Positions 23,456 to 37,793 of a DNA stretch of 64,000 nucleotides are shown one piece after another. The DNA is from Dipteris shenzhenensis (Eukaryota > Polypodiophyta > Polypodiopsida > Gleicheniales). The translations under genes were made by a program, and so were the position numbers. The notes beneath the pieces were generated by a model. It made no database searches and was not told the DNA's origin. It saw nothing but the letters and a program-made list of their open reading frames with translations. Where the stretch lies: NCBI GenBank assembly GCA_047967505.1, contig CM106540.1; one strand, given 5' to 3'. Each line of letters opens with the position of its first letter. Position 1 is the first letter of the stretch.

Positions 23456-24030
23456 GTCATTACAAAAGACTTTTATAACTTCAAAGGATATCCAAATATA
23501 GATATCTTTAAACATATAGAAAAGAATAATTAAATGCTATAAGGAAATAGGGGACCACGATGTTCCTAAAATTAAAATCATTAATTAATTCGTAGATGGG
23601 GGCGAGGGGGGGCAAATTGATAGTTGGGGGGGGGATTAATTTCTACAGTCAAGAAGCTTCCACTAGAAGCTTCTCACAAGCTTCTATGAGAACCTTCATG
23701 CAGCCTGCCTATAAAGGTACTCGAGGCCCGACAGATGGAGGAGGAGAGTAGGGTGGAGCAGGGAGAGTAGGGATGTGGAGCGGAGTGAGGCGAGGGGAGG
23801 AAGCAGAGTAGGGCGAGGCGAGGGAGTCGAAGTAGGGAGCAATTTAGGGAGCGAATTAACAAGGTGAGGTTAATAAGCTTAGGTTAAATAATTGAAAGTG
23901 CATCCTCACCCCTCGAAACAAATTAATTAATGAATAGAATTTTTGCAAGCCATTAGGCTCAGCCAATAGTAATAAAGGAATTAGATACCTTATAAGGAGA
24001 AAATATATAAACATGCTAAGGAAATCATTA
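23456..24030. other. Spacer with a promoter-like GA-rich segment
   Basis: No gene. G-runs lie near 23598 and 23626. GAAGCTTC/AGAAGCTTCT repeats occupy 23650-23685, followed by a TATA-like CCTATAAAGG (about 23709) and a strongly purine-rich leader (23730-23850, GAGGAGAG, GGAGCGGAG and similar). This resembles the U3/R part of an LTR, but no matching copy or termini were identified. Confidence 0.3.
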
Positions 24031-24130
24031 ATGGACAACATTATGTAAACCATCAAGCCTTAAGGTTGGTTAGCGTGACACATATCCTTAATAGACTAAA
24101 ATTTCATTTGCAAAGAATATAATTGCAAGT

Positions 24131-24168
<38 letters not shown>

Positions 24169-24273
24169 TTATTGGACAACATTATGTAATCCGTCAAGCC
24201 TTAAGGTTGGTTAACACAACACATATCCTTAAAAGACTAAAATTGCATTCCAAAGAATATAATTGCAACTGCA
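24031..24273. repeat. 142-bp tandem duplication joined by (TA)n
   Basis: The sequence starting GGACAACATTATGTAA at about 24032 recurs at about 24174. Both copies contain CAAGCCTTAAGGTTGGTTA and AAAGAATATAATTGCAA. Each copy ends in a (TA)n tract (about 24133-24162 and about 24280-24296). The microsatellite therefore marks the junction of the duplication. Confidence 0.85.
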
Positions 24274-24277
24274 TTTA

Positions 24278-24287
24278 TCTATATATA

Positions 24288-24323
<36 letters not shown>

Positions 24324-24452
24324 TGTGTGTATGTATGTATGTATGTATGTATGTATGTATGTATGTATGTATGTATGTATGTATGTACACACACACACAC
24401 ACATATATGTACACACACACACACACACATATATATATGTGTGTGTGTGTAC

Positions 24453-24511
<59 letters not shown>
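24278..24511. repeat. Compound microsatellite (TA)n(TATG)n(AC)n(TA)n(TG)n
   Basis: About 230 bp of simple repeats: (TA)n, then roughly 22 units of GTAT with one interruption (24295-24386), then (AC)n, TATATG, (AC)n, (TA)n and finally (TG)n up to about 24511. Apparent long open frames on both strands are repeat artefacts. Confidence 0.95.
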
Positions 24512-24513
<2 letters not shown>

Positions 24514-24579
24514 ATTCATTATCCCTTTAATAATTGAACAATACAATCGATTTAGTCATAGATTGGCCTTAAACTAAAC

Positions 24580-27110
24580 AATCAAAATTTAAAAATAATT
24601 CAAATATGGAGATTTAATGAGATAATTTTATTTCGAAGGTATGACAACCAAACAAGGTAGGTTTACAAAAGTGTAGAATCCATCTAGTAGTCCAGGCTCC
24701 GAGGTTAGGATTCACTTACCTGTGCCACCATCCAAATACACTAAATGTTAGAACAATATAGTGTGATTTGGGTAGACAAGTAATGCCTGTGTTCCCCGGC
24801 TTGTTACTGCTTTACCTGTAGGAACATGCACAACCTTCTAGATTCTAATGCATAAAAAGAGTCAACCAGGAGGAAAAATGAAAAGAGATAATTCACAAAA
24901 AATGTGTGAAAAATAAGGGTTTAGTCCACAACCATTAGAATAACCATCATTTGAAATAGACAAAGAGATGAAAGATCACCTTAAGAAAACATTATAGTTT
25001 GTTATAGGGGGGTAGTCCACACCCTTTTTGAATAAGGGGGTTAATGCTCATTACCCTAGGTTGACAATAGGTCAGAGAAATAAAAATGGAAAAGGTTGGA
25101 AGAAAAAATATTAATAAAGCAAGAAGACCTTACTTTTAGGCCTATTTAGCATCTTTTAACGTTTTTAATTTGTAAGCCGCAAATCCTTGCAAATAAGAAA
25201 ATTCCATTAAGTTATTTATTTCTTGTATAAGTATTTAAAGGACACAAAAAAAGGAAGTAAGTTTCATTTTAACTATGAAATGCAAATTGCTATAAACAAA
25301 CTTTTAGAAGATACTTTTATATATATATATATATAAATACATGTAAAGTAAAAAAAGATTATAAGTGCTCTCAAGACAACACACTTTTAAGAAAATAATT
25401 ATATACATTAAATTTAAGGGAATAAAGAAAGAAACTTAAGCAAAAATCTACCAGGAATAGGCCATATACATTATCTATAAGCAATCAAAAAAGCAAGCTA
25501 AGAAGAGATAACAAAACATAAAGTGTAAATTCTAAATTAAGCACTAGACAATTTTCTTTAATAAACTCTTTAGAATAAATACATGGAAAGCTAAGCCAAA
25601 AAATTCCTTACAAAATTCCAAAGGACCATGTAGTTATAATAAGGGTTTGAGAAAATCCTGCATTCTATGTTAAAAAAAGATTAAACAAAAACTACGGTAC
25701 TTGTGATTAACCAAAGTAAAAATAGTCGAAGGTAATTAAACTTTAAAAGTCATAGTCAACCATATGGTTGACTCCAAAATACGCTACGAGGGAATCCTCT
25801 ACACAGTCGACACAGAGAAGTCAACCAATGCATTACAAGATGGTAACAATTCATCCTTCTTTTTTATGAGTAGCCTTGCAAGAACAAGTAGCCTTGCAAC
25901 CAGGACGGCAACTGTGCAGCTTAAACTAAGCAAGTGACTTCGTAAGAAAGCCAAGAGATGAAGAAGGAGAGGCCATCAATGAGGAGCCAAGTAAATGAAG
26001 AGGAACAGTCAAAGAAAAGGAAGGTAAGGAGCTAGTGAAGCCATGGGAAAGGGGTAATAACTGATCGAAACTCTAGTGGAAAGAGGCGAGCAAGCCGATA
26101 AGGTCACAATGTCTAGCAAAGAAGACAAGCAAAAGTCATGTACCAATCTTGCATGCACTATCAAATTGGCACGGCATATGAAAGACACATGATAGGGCAC
26201 GCAATCATCCAGAAGATCAAAGAGAAGCTTGCAATCACCATGCACTCTCGAAACTGCAAAAAATAGAGCAAGCTCAAGAGGTGGTGATGACACTTGAAGG
26301 AAGGAAGCAACAAGCACAGAAGGAACGCAAAGAAGCTATAAGAAACTGTGGCAGGCCTTTTGGTTGAAGATAAAGAGTACGTGCTACAACAATGACAACT
26401 CCGATACAAGACGTCCAACTTGTAAATGAGTTCGTGAAAAGAGGCCATGACAGCATCAAGGTAAGGTCGTGAGCACAGATGATGGCTACCTGCCCATCAA
26501 GAACAAGTAGAGAGATTGTCGTCGTCAAGAAATCTACGATCTTCTATAGTCGCCAAGGAGAAGAAAATGTGCACATAAGAAGGGTAAACAATGCCCTGTA
26601 AGTGGCCAAGTGATACGACAGAGGCAATCGGTAAGGCTAATGGTTGAGGGAATCATACGAAAGGGGGAGAAGTAAAGCAAGGAAAAGAAGGCAATAAGGA
26701 AACCATGACGGCAAGCAAGAATAAAGTGCAGGGAGAAGCCAAATCGTGTGAGTGGAGAGGCAAGAGCACAGTAGTTCAAGTAGGCAGAATTAGAGTACAT
26801 AGATAGGGAGTGGTAGGTAGGCAATTCATAACGCTCTTATCAAGAAGAGCATGTATATTAAGGGCTTGCAAGAGGGGAGTGGGCAATGGTGGTTAGGGGT
26901 TGGGCGGTGGGTAGGGAGAAAATAAGGGTTTAGTACTAACTATGGAGTGGTCATGTGAATAGTGGGTTAGCACGATTAGGGGGTTAGGGTGGTTCCGAGG
27001 ACATCAAGGTTAGGGACCAGTTAAGGGAAGCAGGGGGTTTTTGGGATTAAGGTGTAGGTTATGGTAGCATTATAAATAGGGAGGGGGACAGAAAGGGGTG
27101 CATGTCTCAA

Positions 27111-27144
<34 letters not shown>

Positions 27145-27674
27145 GCTTAAACTATAAAAAGCTATTGGATGAAATTAGAAAACCAAGGGTATAAATTCTC
27201 TTATGACTTAATGTAGAAACACAATAATTATATAAGATTAACAACTAAGAATAAAGCTTAATAGATATTTAACACTTTAAGAAGTAGTGCCATTTATATT
27301 AAGAAATGCTTTTAAAAATTTTTAATTATGATTTTTTTTAAAAAAGGGGAGTGAAGAAGAAATAAAGAGGGGACAGTTAAAGAAAATTATATAACCCTTT
27401 ATAAGACTAAATCGACATGAAAAATCCCTTTAGTTGTAATTATAAGCACCAAGTTCAAGATAAATGAAACTACTGCTTAAATTGTAAATTATGGGTGGTA
27501 TAACAAAAGAAAAAAGAGGGAGCATTAAATCACTTATTAACATTTAAATTTGGAACTATCCACAAAGAAAAGTATAGAGTGAGTGTACAAATATGTAGAA
27601 AAAATGTAGAAAAAGTAGGACTATGTGTGTGTTGTTATTGTTAAGGGGGGGGGGGGGGGGGGGTAATTTAGAGT

Positions 27675-27716
<42 letters not shown>

Positions 27717-29800
27717 TGTGTGTGTGGAAGACTTTACAACACCCCTTTGCATAGTGAAAATACAAAAGAGCGAAGCTACACAATGAAATAATGAAAAGGT
27801 TTGTACAAGTCGATGAAACCCTGATTTATATAGGAAACTAGCAGTGGGCACTTTTGTAGAAAAGACTTTGTGGAAACTGTATGGAAGTTGAGCTTGGATA
27901 AGTCCTGGCAAGCATCACTTTTATTGAAGAGGGGAGTCTACCTACCTACCACCATCCAACAAGAAAAACATGGTGAGAACTAGTTAAACCTTAGTTGGGA
28001 AGACAGGTGTCATAAACACCCCTCCCTTGTTATCGGAGTCACAATAAAAATATACACATAATAACTGACTTACAAGTTATAAAAATTATGAGTGCAAAGT
28101 TGTATGGAGTAATGGTATGATCACTAGAAGTGAAGCATATCCATAGACTAAATGAGAAATTAAGTTTAATGAACAAAATTATAGTTATGAGCATGTAGAA
28201 GGTAGGGAGAAAAAAATGTTAGGAGAGACCATTTAGAAAAAATTAGGCTATATAGATAAAGAAGGTTAATAAGGAATATGACTATTTAAAAAGTTTTGCA
28301 AAATTAGGAAACAAAAAAATGGAAAAGACGGGAAGAAAGAGATAAGGTTTAGAAGTAATCTTTACAACTAATAAAATTATGCTTAAGAAAAAGTAAAATT
28401 ACTATTAGTGTAAAGAAATTAGAAGCCTAAAAAGAAATAAGAAAAAGGGACTTATGCGAATTTTTTAAATACAAAGAAATGAGTATAAAGAAATGAAAAA
28501 AAGGGGGTAAGGAGAAACATAAAAGGGCAAATCAAAAGGGTCAATCAAAATTTTAATGAGAGATCTAATAAAGGTTAGGAGAGACATTAAAAAAGGGTTA
28601 TAAATAAAGGGGAGGTAGGGCTCTATTTATGAAGTAGTTTAGTAGAGGAGAGAGACTTGCGCCGCAATGATGCAAGAAGGAGAGTGGTCGAGACGGCACG
28701 GCAGTCGAAACATCACACAAGAGTGGAAGTCTTCAGACAGCACACGAGTTGGGAGACGTGAAAGTAGTTGTATCAGGAACCGTGCATATGGATGCAGTAT
28801 TCCCAGAAAGGAAGAAGTACGGGTACGGGCGGTGAAGTTGCAAACTGCAGGAGTGCAGTAACAACCAGAGCAACCGAAAGGGGAGAGGAGTCTTTAGTCT
28901 CTAGAGTTTGAGTGGGGAATGCTAACTTGATAGAGGCTTGATCTATATAGGCAAGAGAGGGGTAGTTGGGGAAGGGAGAGTCGGGAGGTGAGGAGCTTTG
29001 GAAAGGTGAGGAGCCCAAAGAATTCAGAGCAGTGAGCAACGCAAAAAGAGAATCTTGTGGCATAGCCATGTGGCACATGGGGGGGTGTGCAGTAAGGCGT
29101 CAACAACGTGCATCGTGGAGAGGGCCCAGAAGGACGTGTGTGTGTGGGTTTTGGAAAGGGGGGGTTGTTTTCTTAAAAAAGGAACTAATGTTGCATAGTT
29201 TGTTTTTTTTTAAGGTTATTGTGTGTGAAGGGTTTATTAATGAAGGGCTTAGTAAAAAATTTATAAGAAAATTCAGATAAATAAGGGGGGGGGAACTTTG
29301 GAGTTATATTCAATTTTAAATAATTGAATAAAAGGAAGGAATAAAGTGGCACTAATAAAATAAAAAATTAAAGGAAAGCAAATGTAAATAATCAAAAGAC
29401 TTAAAAGTAAAAAATTAATTAAACAATAAAATAAAAGGAAGAAATCACGGAGGTGGAAAAAATATTATTTAAAAACCAAGAAAAAAACCCAATTTTAAGA
29501 AAAGCAAATGAGGAAAGTGAGAGAGAGAAAATTGAATTTAGGAAGAGAAATAGAAAAATAACAGAATTTAGGAGGGATTAATGAACAATAGGGTAAATTA
29601 GGGTAGAAGAGAGAGGGAAAATTAGAAAAAATAGGGAAAATTAGGGGAAAAGATAGGATCACATACCAGTTGCATCCCATCTACACTGTGCATCACCTCC
29701 GCTCATGGAGCCACTTCCACTGCTAAGCCTTGCCCGGAGAACAACTTATCTTTTCCCACTACAGGCTTGGATTGTCACCACTTGGAAAGGTTATGAGCCT
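24580..29800. other. AT- and purine-rich region without recognisable genes
   Basis: No gene recognised. Notable items are (TA)n at about 25318-25337 and 27115-27140, a G21 run followed by (AG)n at about 27642-27716, and a short (TG)n. Two promoter-like TATA segments with purine-rich leaders lie at about 27070 (ATTATAAATAGGGAGGGG) and about 28597 (GTTATAAATAAAGGGGAGG). These may be remnants of LTRs of a family with a similar layout to that at 23.7 kb, but no termini or pairs were identified. Strand bias (purines on the plus strand) is strong between 25700 and 29650. Confidence 0.35.
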
Positions 29801-29802
29801 AT

Positions 29803-29814
29803 GCTCTAATACCA
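29803..29814 (-). other. Possible retrotransposon primer-binding site remnant
   Basis: On the minus strand this reads TGGTATTAGAGC, one base from TGGTATCAGAGC, the initiator-tRNA-Met complementary site used by many plant LTR elements. An LTR would be expected to its right (29815 upward), but no convincing boundaries or coding interior were found. Confidence 0.3.
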
Positions 29815-31829
29815 AACTAGTAACCTTTGCATGGCTACAATTCGACATATATTTGAAACAGGTCTAGAAGTCAAGAGTCTAATAGCCCGAAGTCTTTTAA
29901 TTAATTCGACGTATGCATGAACCTCAAAAGTATAGCTTGCAAGAAGCACCTGAGATTAGAGAGCAAAGAATTACTGACCACAACCATGGCAATGCTATGA
30001 AGATGCAAAACTAAAGGAACAAAGCAAGAGTTATGTTGTCACGCGTACGTATGGAGTGCTTTTGATTATACGCCAAAGCCTTGTGTGGAGTTCATTTACT
30101 CTAGAGCTCAATTCAAAGCGTTAGTCCTGTACTTTGCAAAAGCAACAAGCCACAGAAACATAAAACCGATGACAAACACCAACCATCCTCACCTTGCCAT
30201 TACCAACGTGTTGAACTCCTCCACCCTCCACAACAAGCTCCACAGCTCCTTGCTCATCTACAACCTTTGCTCAATGGAACCAAAATCAACTGGGCAAAAC
30301 GAGGAGCCAAAGAGCAAAAACACAACCATGCAAAGCCCCAACCACACAACATCATGTCAAGCTGTGGTTTCTTGTACTTCGGGTTGCCGACATGTAGCTA
30401 TAGAACTTCTGAATTGCCTGCAAAAATTGTGCACGCAACACAAAACGAAGTCACCCAACTAAGAAGTGCTTACTGGTGCAAAATCTCGCAACAAAACTGA
30501 AGATCGAGATCACACAAAGCTCATGGGAGCTCATGACAACCAAAAGAGCGAAAAAAGTGCAACAGGAGCACGCAAAAGAACGGGCAACAAGGCTTGAAAG
30601 GACTAGGGACCAAAATGGAGAAGAGTCGTGAACCCAAGAGAACAAGAAGTGAACAAGTGAACTCCAACTGAAATGTTCAACCAAATGAAGTGCAAGTACT
30701 TGATATACATAGTCCAAGTACTAGAGCACACAAGCATTTAAAATGCCCCAAAAATGAAATTGCAATTGCCCAAAACTACCAAGACACGTGAAAATTCACA
30801 TTTTTCAACAAAAACGATGGTCTCTTGTGAGCCAATGCTAACAAATAACACAGTGGCATCTAAGATGCCTTCGTGTGAAAACTATCAATCAATAAATAAC
30901 ATGATTTAGTCATCTTCCTTTAAAGCTCATTTCTTAAAGCATGTTTACCATGGATTATGGTGCATTTCTTAAAACATGTTTAGCATGGATTTTATCAAGA
31001 TTCACCAATGCTATCCAGTGCATACCATGTGTTTATGCTATGATTGTTGGATCTTTTTCAATGATTTTCAACACAATCATCCTTGCAAATGTCAATGTCA
31101 TACGTCATCACATTTGGAACTTTTGTCAACTAATAATGAATTTAACATTAGCCGAACAAATGAAATAACAATGAGACCGAATTGACAAAAGTACCACAAC
31201 TCATGAATTGTGAAAAAATGGCCTTTAGAAGGGAATATAAAAACCTACGCGAAACATGTAGGCAATGTAACACAACTTTGAATTGTAAATTTCAGTCTTC
31301 ATAAAAGGTAAAAAGTCAATCTACATAAAAAGGTAGAAAAAGATTATATATACTTTCGTGCAAGTAGAAGATATCCAATCTCGCAAGTTCAATATTTTGT
31401 CAAAAGAGCGATGTAAAAGTCAAAAGAGAAAAATTAACTTTAGTGGGCAAAGTTACGCTTATGCTCTTATCAGTTGCCAACTTAATTTCAAAAAATTCAG
31501 GAACTAGCATAAAAAATATAGCTTTACAAGCAGTGCACATTTACAGTTCCCATATCATTGGAAGAAAACTATAATAACTTGAAAGACTATTTCATCAGTA
31601 AAATTGCTCTCTCTCTCTAACTTGAAAGACTATTTCATCAGTGCTCTCTCTCTCTCTCTCATTTGCAACTCCAAGAAGACAAATGGGGAAGTTAGATTAA
31701 AATAAGAAAGGTTGAGGACAGTAAAAAGTGTCTTCTGGAAGACCAGTTGCCCTGATGGAATTAGAAAAGCTTGGAGGACAATAAGAAGTATCTACCTAGG
31801 ACCCACACATCTATGGAGTGAGTGAGCAG

Positions 31830-31873
<44 letters not shown>

Positions 31874-32393
31874 GGGGGGGGGGGGGGGGGGGCGGCTATA
31901 CCAAGACAAAAGGAAATGTTGGGAGATGTTCGAGACCAGGATGGGACATCTGAGCAGCTGAAATGGGGGAACGTCTGAAAGCAATCTCTAATCTCAACCA
32001 CCACTCCTTCCATGCAACAAATTTAAAGCCCGCCACCTCCAAAAGTGGATGTTATATTCGAAGGCATAGTTGCAAATAACCTACAGGTGCATGACATCAG
32101 GAATGCAAACACCTACATCCTTTTATCTTGCTACAGATAAAATTAAAAGCATAAACCACCCATTTTAAGGACACTTCTGCAGAATATCCATCAACAACTA
32201 TATCGTCATCATCAACACTGATCCACATCAGATGAGAACCAGAGAATTGGATACTACGGAACCCTCGAAGAACTGCAAATGAGCATCAACACATGGATGT
32301 TTGCAATATCTTCACTTTGCCAGTACGACTTGAGAGTACCGGAGCACCATCATGCCAACAATTACTCATTAAAAAACAATCCTAAAACTCCAT
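29815..32393. other. Intergenic region left of eS27, with (GA)n and poly-G tracts
   Basis: No protein gene recognised. The plus-strand open frame at 30085-30462 matches nothing I know. AACTTGAAAGACTATTTCAT is duplicated at about 31576 and 31619, each copy followed by (CT)n. A (GA)n tract at about 31837-31868 runs straight into a G-run of about 22 bases (31870-31892). The stretch from about 32050 to 32393 is the expected 3' untranslated and downstream region of the eS27 gene. I saw no clear AATAAA on the minus strand. Confidence 0.35.
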
Positions 32394-33797
<1,404 letters not shown>

Positions 33798-34100
33798 CGT
33801 ATCCGATACGAAGGTTGGGCTCCAGATCTGATGACAAGATTTCAACGAAGAGTCGACAAGTTCGTTCACAAACTAGTTGCGATTGCTGCTCCTGTTGCTG
33901 TTGTTGGTTGCCAGAATTTGGTGCACAGAGCAAGAGGCAAGAGAGGGCTTATGGGTCTGCCTCCCTAACTTTGTACAACCGCATCCGCTTATCCTAGCCG
34001 TCCATCTTTCTCCTCACCGGCTCCATCTGGCCGTTCATTTCTTTAGCTCCTTCCCTTCAAGATATAATCAGGTACCCAAATTTGGGCTTTAGTAATTCGT
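33798..34100 (-). promoter_or_regulatory. Leader and promoter region of eS27
   Basis: On the minus strand a pyrimidine-rich CCCTCTCTTGCCTCTTGCTC (about 33925-33945) resembles the start region of ribosomal-protein mRNAs. Upstream lie ACCCATAAGCCC and AAAGCCCAAATTTGGG (about 34073-34090), which contain GCCCA/TGGGC motifs like the site II elements of plant ribosomal-protein promoters. The telo-box-like AAACCCTAA is at about 33743, inside the proposed first intron. No TATA box is apparent. The assignment follows from position and motif type only. Confidence 0.4.
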
Positions 34101-35464
34101 TTTGCCCTGCGGCAACGTCGTTGCCCGATTAACCTCAGTAAAGGCTGTTGTTAGCACTGTTTTCCAGGGAGCGCTCTAGTTACACTTTTGTTGCCAAGTG
34201 GCCCCCTTCTATTTTGGTTCGCTCTCTCTCTCATACATACACTTTCTTGTTTTTAAGAACTCTTTCTCTCTCACACACACACACATAGACTTTGCAAATC
34301 TCTTTGCATTTGCAAGCAGTTGCATCGTCCATATCTGGCAGAACTTAAGACAGTTCTCACAAGTACTTGTACTCACTTGTTGTTTAGAAGCTCACTTATT
34401 GGCCTACCCCATGGAAGGGCCTTAGCCAAGATGGACGATAAGAAGCGAAAAATGTATTTGCATGAATTTTTCGAGTCGACTAGTGGTCCTATTCCGTGAT
34501 TTGTATGTTCGCATTTTTTAATTGGTCCATTTGTCGTCATAGTTTCTAATAAGCACGTGGAGCCCGTGAATTCAGCATGCAGGGTATGGCCCTTGCGAAG
34601 TCTCCATTGGCAGCATCTTTCCCGCATGCACAACATGGGCAAATCAATGGTCCGTGGTCTTTCCAACTCATCTCCGTTCGCGGCGCCTTTCCTGCATGCA
34701 AAGGTATGTGGTCTTCTTAGCTCTACATGAGACTTTGACATCTCTACTGGTGAAGACAACGATATCCATGGCGTTATTCGTGCATGCACGGTTTTTCAGA
34801 AGGACCTGCCCACTGGATGGTGATTCAATGTTGTACCATATTAAGCACGACGAATCCGCAGGCCACTTGAATGTAATTCATCTTGTTTATAAAACTATTG
34901 CAAAGCTTTTAGCTAGTGAAAGTTGGCTGAATTTTGTTTTTCTATATGAAAGGCACCTATAAAGCTGAAATCGTTGGAGGGGCTAAGTTTTGGACCACTC
35001 TCTAGGTTCCATGACTAAGTCTATATTGGTCTCTACCCAATCGAGATGCAACGACAAGAATAACTTGAGGTGCAAAAAATTAAGGCGGCAAAAGAGTCTA
35101 GAAGCTGGCAAGGTGGCAGAGTGTTCTCAAAGCTGTTAAGGTGGCAGAACAATCTAGAAATGGCACTTATAAATGTGTTGTGCCTTGCTCCTGAGGGAAG
35201 CGGCGAGATGAGCACAGAGGGAGGTGAGGAGAGGGGAGTGCGAGAAGAGGTGATGGCCGAGCGAGGGATTAATTTCTCCCTTTTTCCTTACATTAATATT
35301 TTCAAGACAACTCGAGGGAAACTAATTAATTGATTCTCTTTTTGTGACAACGTAGTGTACACAAGCCCATGGGATTTTATGTTCTTGGGGTCAAATGCTA
35401 GCAAGTTCATGTAGAAGCCCATGTGAGCGGTGGATGTTGAGCAAAGGGTCAAGACTAACAAAGC
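34101..35464. other. Intergenic region between eS27 and a gypsy remnant
   Basis: No gene. At about 34575-34800 a degenerate minisatellite repeats the order TCTCC.TT..CRGC, then TTTCC.GCATGCA, about three times with a period near 100 bp. At about 35160-35280 a TATA-like CTTATAAATG is followed by a purine-rich leader (GAGGGAGGTGAGGAGAGG) and GGGATTAATTTCTCCC. This is similar in layout to 23.64-23.85 kb and may be an LTR remnant linked to the gypsy sequence that follows. Confidence 0.35.
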
Positions 35465-37793
35465 ATGAATACTATCCATCCAAACCATCAGGCCCTAAAT
35501 ACAGGTCCCAAACCTTTGCCCACCCTAGAAAAGGTGGATGAGATAGATTCAAATAGCACATTAGTGGGACAATCGCTCTTACGACCCAAGATGTTTGAGG
35601 AGGATCCTTCCTGGCACCAAGCTACAAACGAAAACCCTTTGTCCTTTTATGGGTTTGAAAACTACAATCAAAAGGCCGAGAGCTGATCAGTCAACCTCAA
35701 GATGTGTCAGGGTTCACCATATTCTTGTCCATAGAGATAAAAATGTCTATAGCAGCCTTACTAAGAGGGAACCCCATCCTTTGGAGATGGTCACCCCTAA
35801 GGAAGGGGCCACCAAGGTAGTCGAAGCCCCTATAGATGAGCCAAATCTGCTAAAGATATCACTCAACAAGCTAGGCCAGTACTTTGAGAGTGATGATATG
35901 AACGCTATGCTCCCAATTACTTGCTAAAGTAAGAATGCTACAGTGATATTGGATGGAGGGGCGAGAGTTACCATTGTCACCAAATAGTGCTAGGCGAGGA
36001 AGGCCTGAGATGAAAAGCACTAATCTGGTTGTAAAACTAGCCAATGGAGCGATGGCCCAGATGGTAGGAGTTCTAAAGGACATAAAGATCAAGACCTTTG
36101 GTCTTACCTATCATGTTTGGCTTGTTGTAATGGACTTCCATAGACAGCGAGATGGCTATGATGTCATTCTAGGGAGACCCTTCATGCGTCCTGTAAGACT
36201 AGTCCGTGACTAGGCCTCTAAGAGAATCTCTCCGCACAAGGATGAGCAGATCGTGAAGGTTGACCTCTAGACATGGAAAGCCCATCTAATGATTGACAAC
36301 TTATTTGCAATCGAGTCGGACACTATGCAAAGGACCTGGGACATGGGAGAGGACTGAGGTGAACACTAGTATGTAATGAGAAGGACATGGGAGAGGACTG
36401 AGATGAACACTAGTATGCTCCGCTGTCGGAACTCAAGTTCTCACACAATTGGATGCATGTCCTCACTACCATAGATGCGGTCGAGAAGACATGAACAAAA
36501 ATGGCGGCCTACGATCCCAAAAGTGCTAGGGACTATAGTTCCCTTAAACATGATCAACATCTTAAATGCGCCAGAGAATGGGCAAGGGGTATAAAAAGTG
36601 AAGAGGAATCTTCACTGGTTGAGATATGTGGGTGTTGTTACCACACACCATGAGTTCTCACCCATGGGAAGCCAGGTTGGATAGGATCAAGGTCCCCCTA
36701 GGATCCCTTAAAGTACAGGAAGCCGCTCTATTTTTAAGTTAAGGCCCCTTAGGAAGCTAACCCACCTCAGAAAAGTAAGGCCTCAAAGGCCAAATACACT
36801 AAGACTTCTCCGAAGAAGAAGTAGCCCACCTTAAAATCCTTGGACGATGACAAGGGAGAGAAAATTAATTTATGCCAAGTCCCCAGGCACTTCAAAGCTT
36901 ACATGGTCCAAGATCGCAAAATACTTTTGGAGCAAGCTAAATGGCCAGTAGAGCAATGGAACCAATACGGTTATGACAGTCAGGCTTAGGTCAAGGAAGT
37001 GGACTTTACCAATGAAAGCGAAGACCCTAAATCAGTCTATATAGCCGATGACTTGACCCCTAAGCAAGAACAAACCTTGCTTACTCTAGTGCATGAGTTT
37101 CAAGATTGCTTCACTTGGAAGTATACCAATATGAAGGGATTGCAGGCATAGGTTGTACAACACACCATCCCTATGTTCGATGATATTAGACCGGTGCAGA
37201 GAGATCCTACCCAATGAATCCAAAGTATCGACTATTGTAAGAGAAGAAATATAGAAGTTAATCGACACAAGATTCATCTACAAGATTGAGCATAGGGACT
37301 GGTGGGTATCCCCCATCATCGTAGTGCTAAAAAAGAATGGTAAAATTAGAGTATGCGTGGATCTCAAAAAGGTAAATGCCACAACTTAAAAAGACCACTA
37401 CCCATTGACCTTTACAAAGCATGTTCAGGAAAGAGTCATTGGAAAGGAAACTAATCGCTCCTAGACGCACTCTTTGAATATAATCAAGTATCTATTGCAC
37501 CAGAGGATCATCACAAAACCATGTTTTCCACGGAATGGGGAATTTATGCTTCCAAGGTGATGCTCTTTGGGGCTAATGATCACGGCCTTGACGGAATATT
37601 TGAGGGATTTCCTAAAAGTCTTCCTAGATGACTTGTGTGTTCATTCCAAATGGGATGATAACCTCAAGGACTTGAGATTTGTTTTTGAAAGATGCCGACT
37701 CTATCGAATCTCCCTCAACCCACTCACATGTTAGCTCCGGGTAAACATGGGGTTATGCTTGGTGTTAACCATGTGGCCACAAGGGCTAACACA
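35465..37793 (+). pseudogene. Ty3/gypsy protease-reverse transcriptase remnant
   Basis: Read over all three plus frames, this shows the order of a gypsy pol. A linker (35465-35925) is followed by an aspartic protease with ILDGGARVTIVTK (about 35948) and VILGRPFMRPVRLV (36160-36205). A pre-RT segment has DDLTPKQEQTLL (about 37047). The reverse transcriptase has RDWWVSPIIVVLKKNGKIRV (about 37297), DLKKVNATT, DHHKTMFSTEWGIYASK (about 37507), the active-site box VFLDDLCVHS (about 37622; FLDD in place of the usual YIDD or YVDD) and SLNPLTC (about 37710). The first Asp of the protease is preserved, but stops and frameshifts occur throughout. A 34-bp segment is duplicated at 36340-36373 and 36384-36417. 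The sequence stops at about 37793, where a minus-strand copia begins, so RNase H and integrase are missing. Confidence 0.8.

Noticed and set aside
24123-24577. Long open frames on both strands over the microsatellite cluster
   Set aside because: They are translations of (TATG)n, (AC)n and (TG)n repeats and have no other coding signal.
26009-26824. Overlapping minus-strand frames of 80-100 codons
   Set aside because: The purine-rich plus strand gives Ser/Leu/Phe-rich antisense frames by composition. No domain is recognised.
27556-27911. Frames over poly-G and (GA)n
   Set aside because: Simple-repeat translation (poly-Pro, Ser-Leu repeats).
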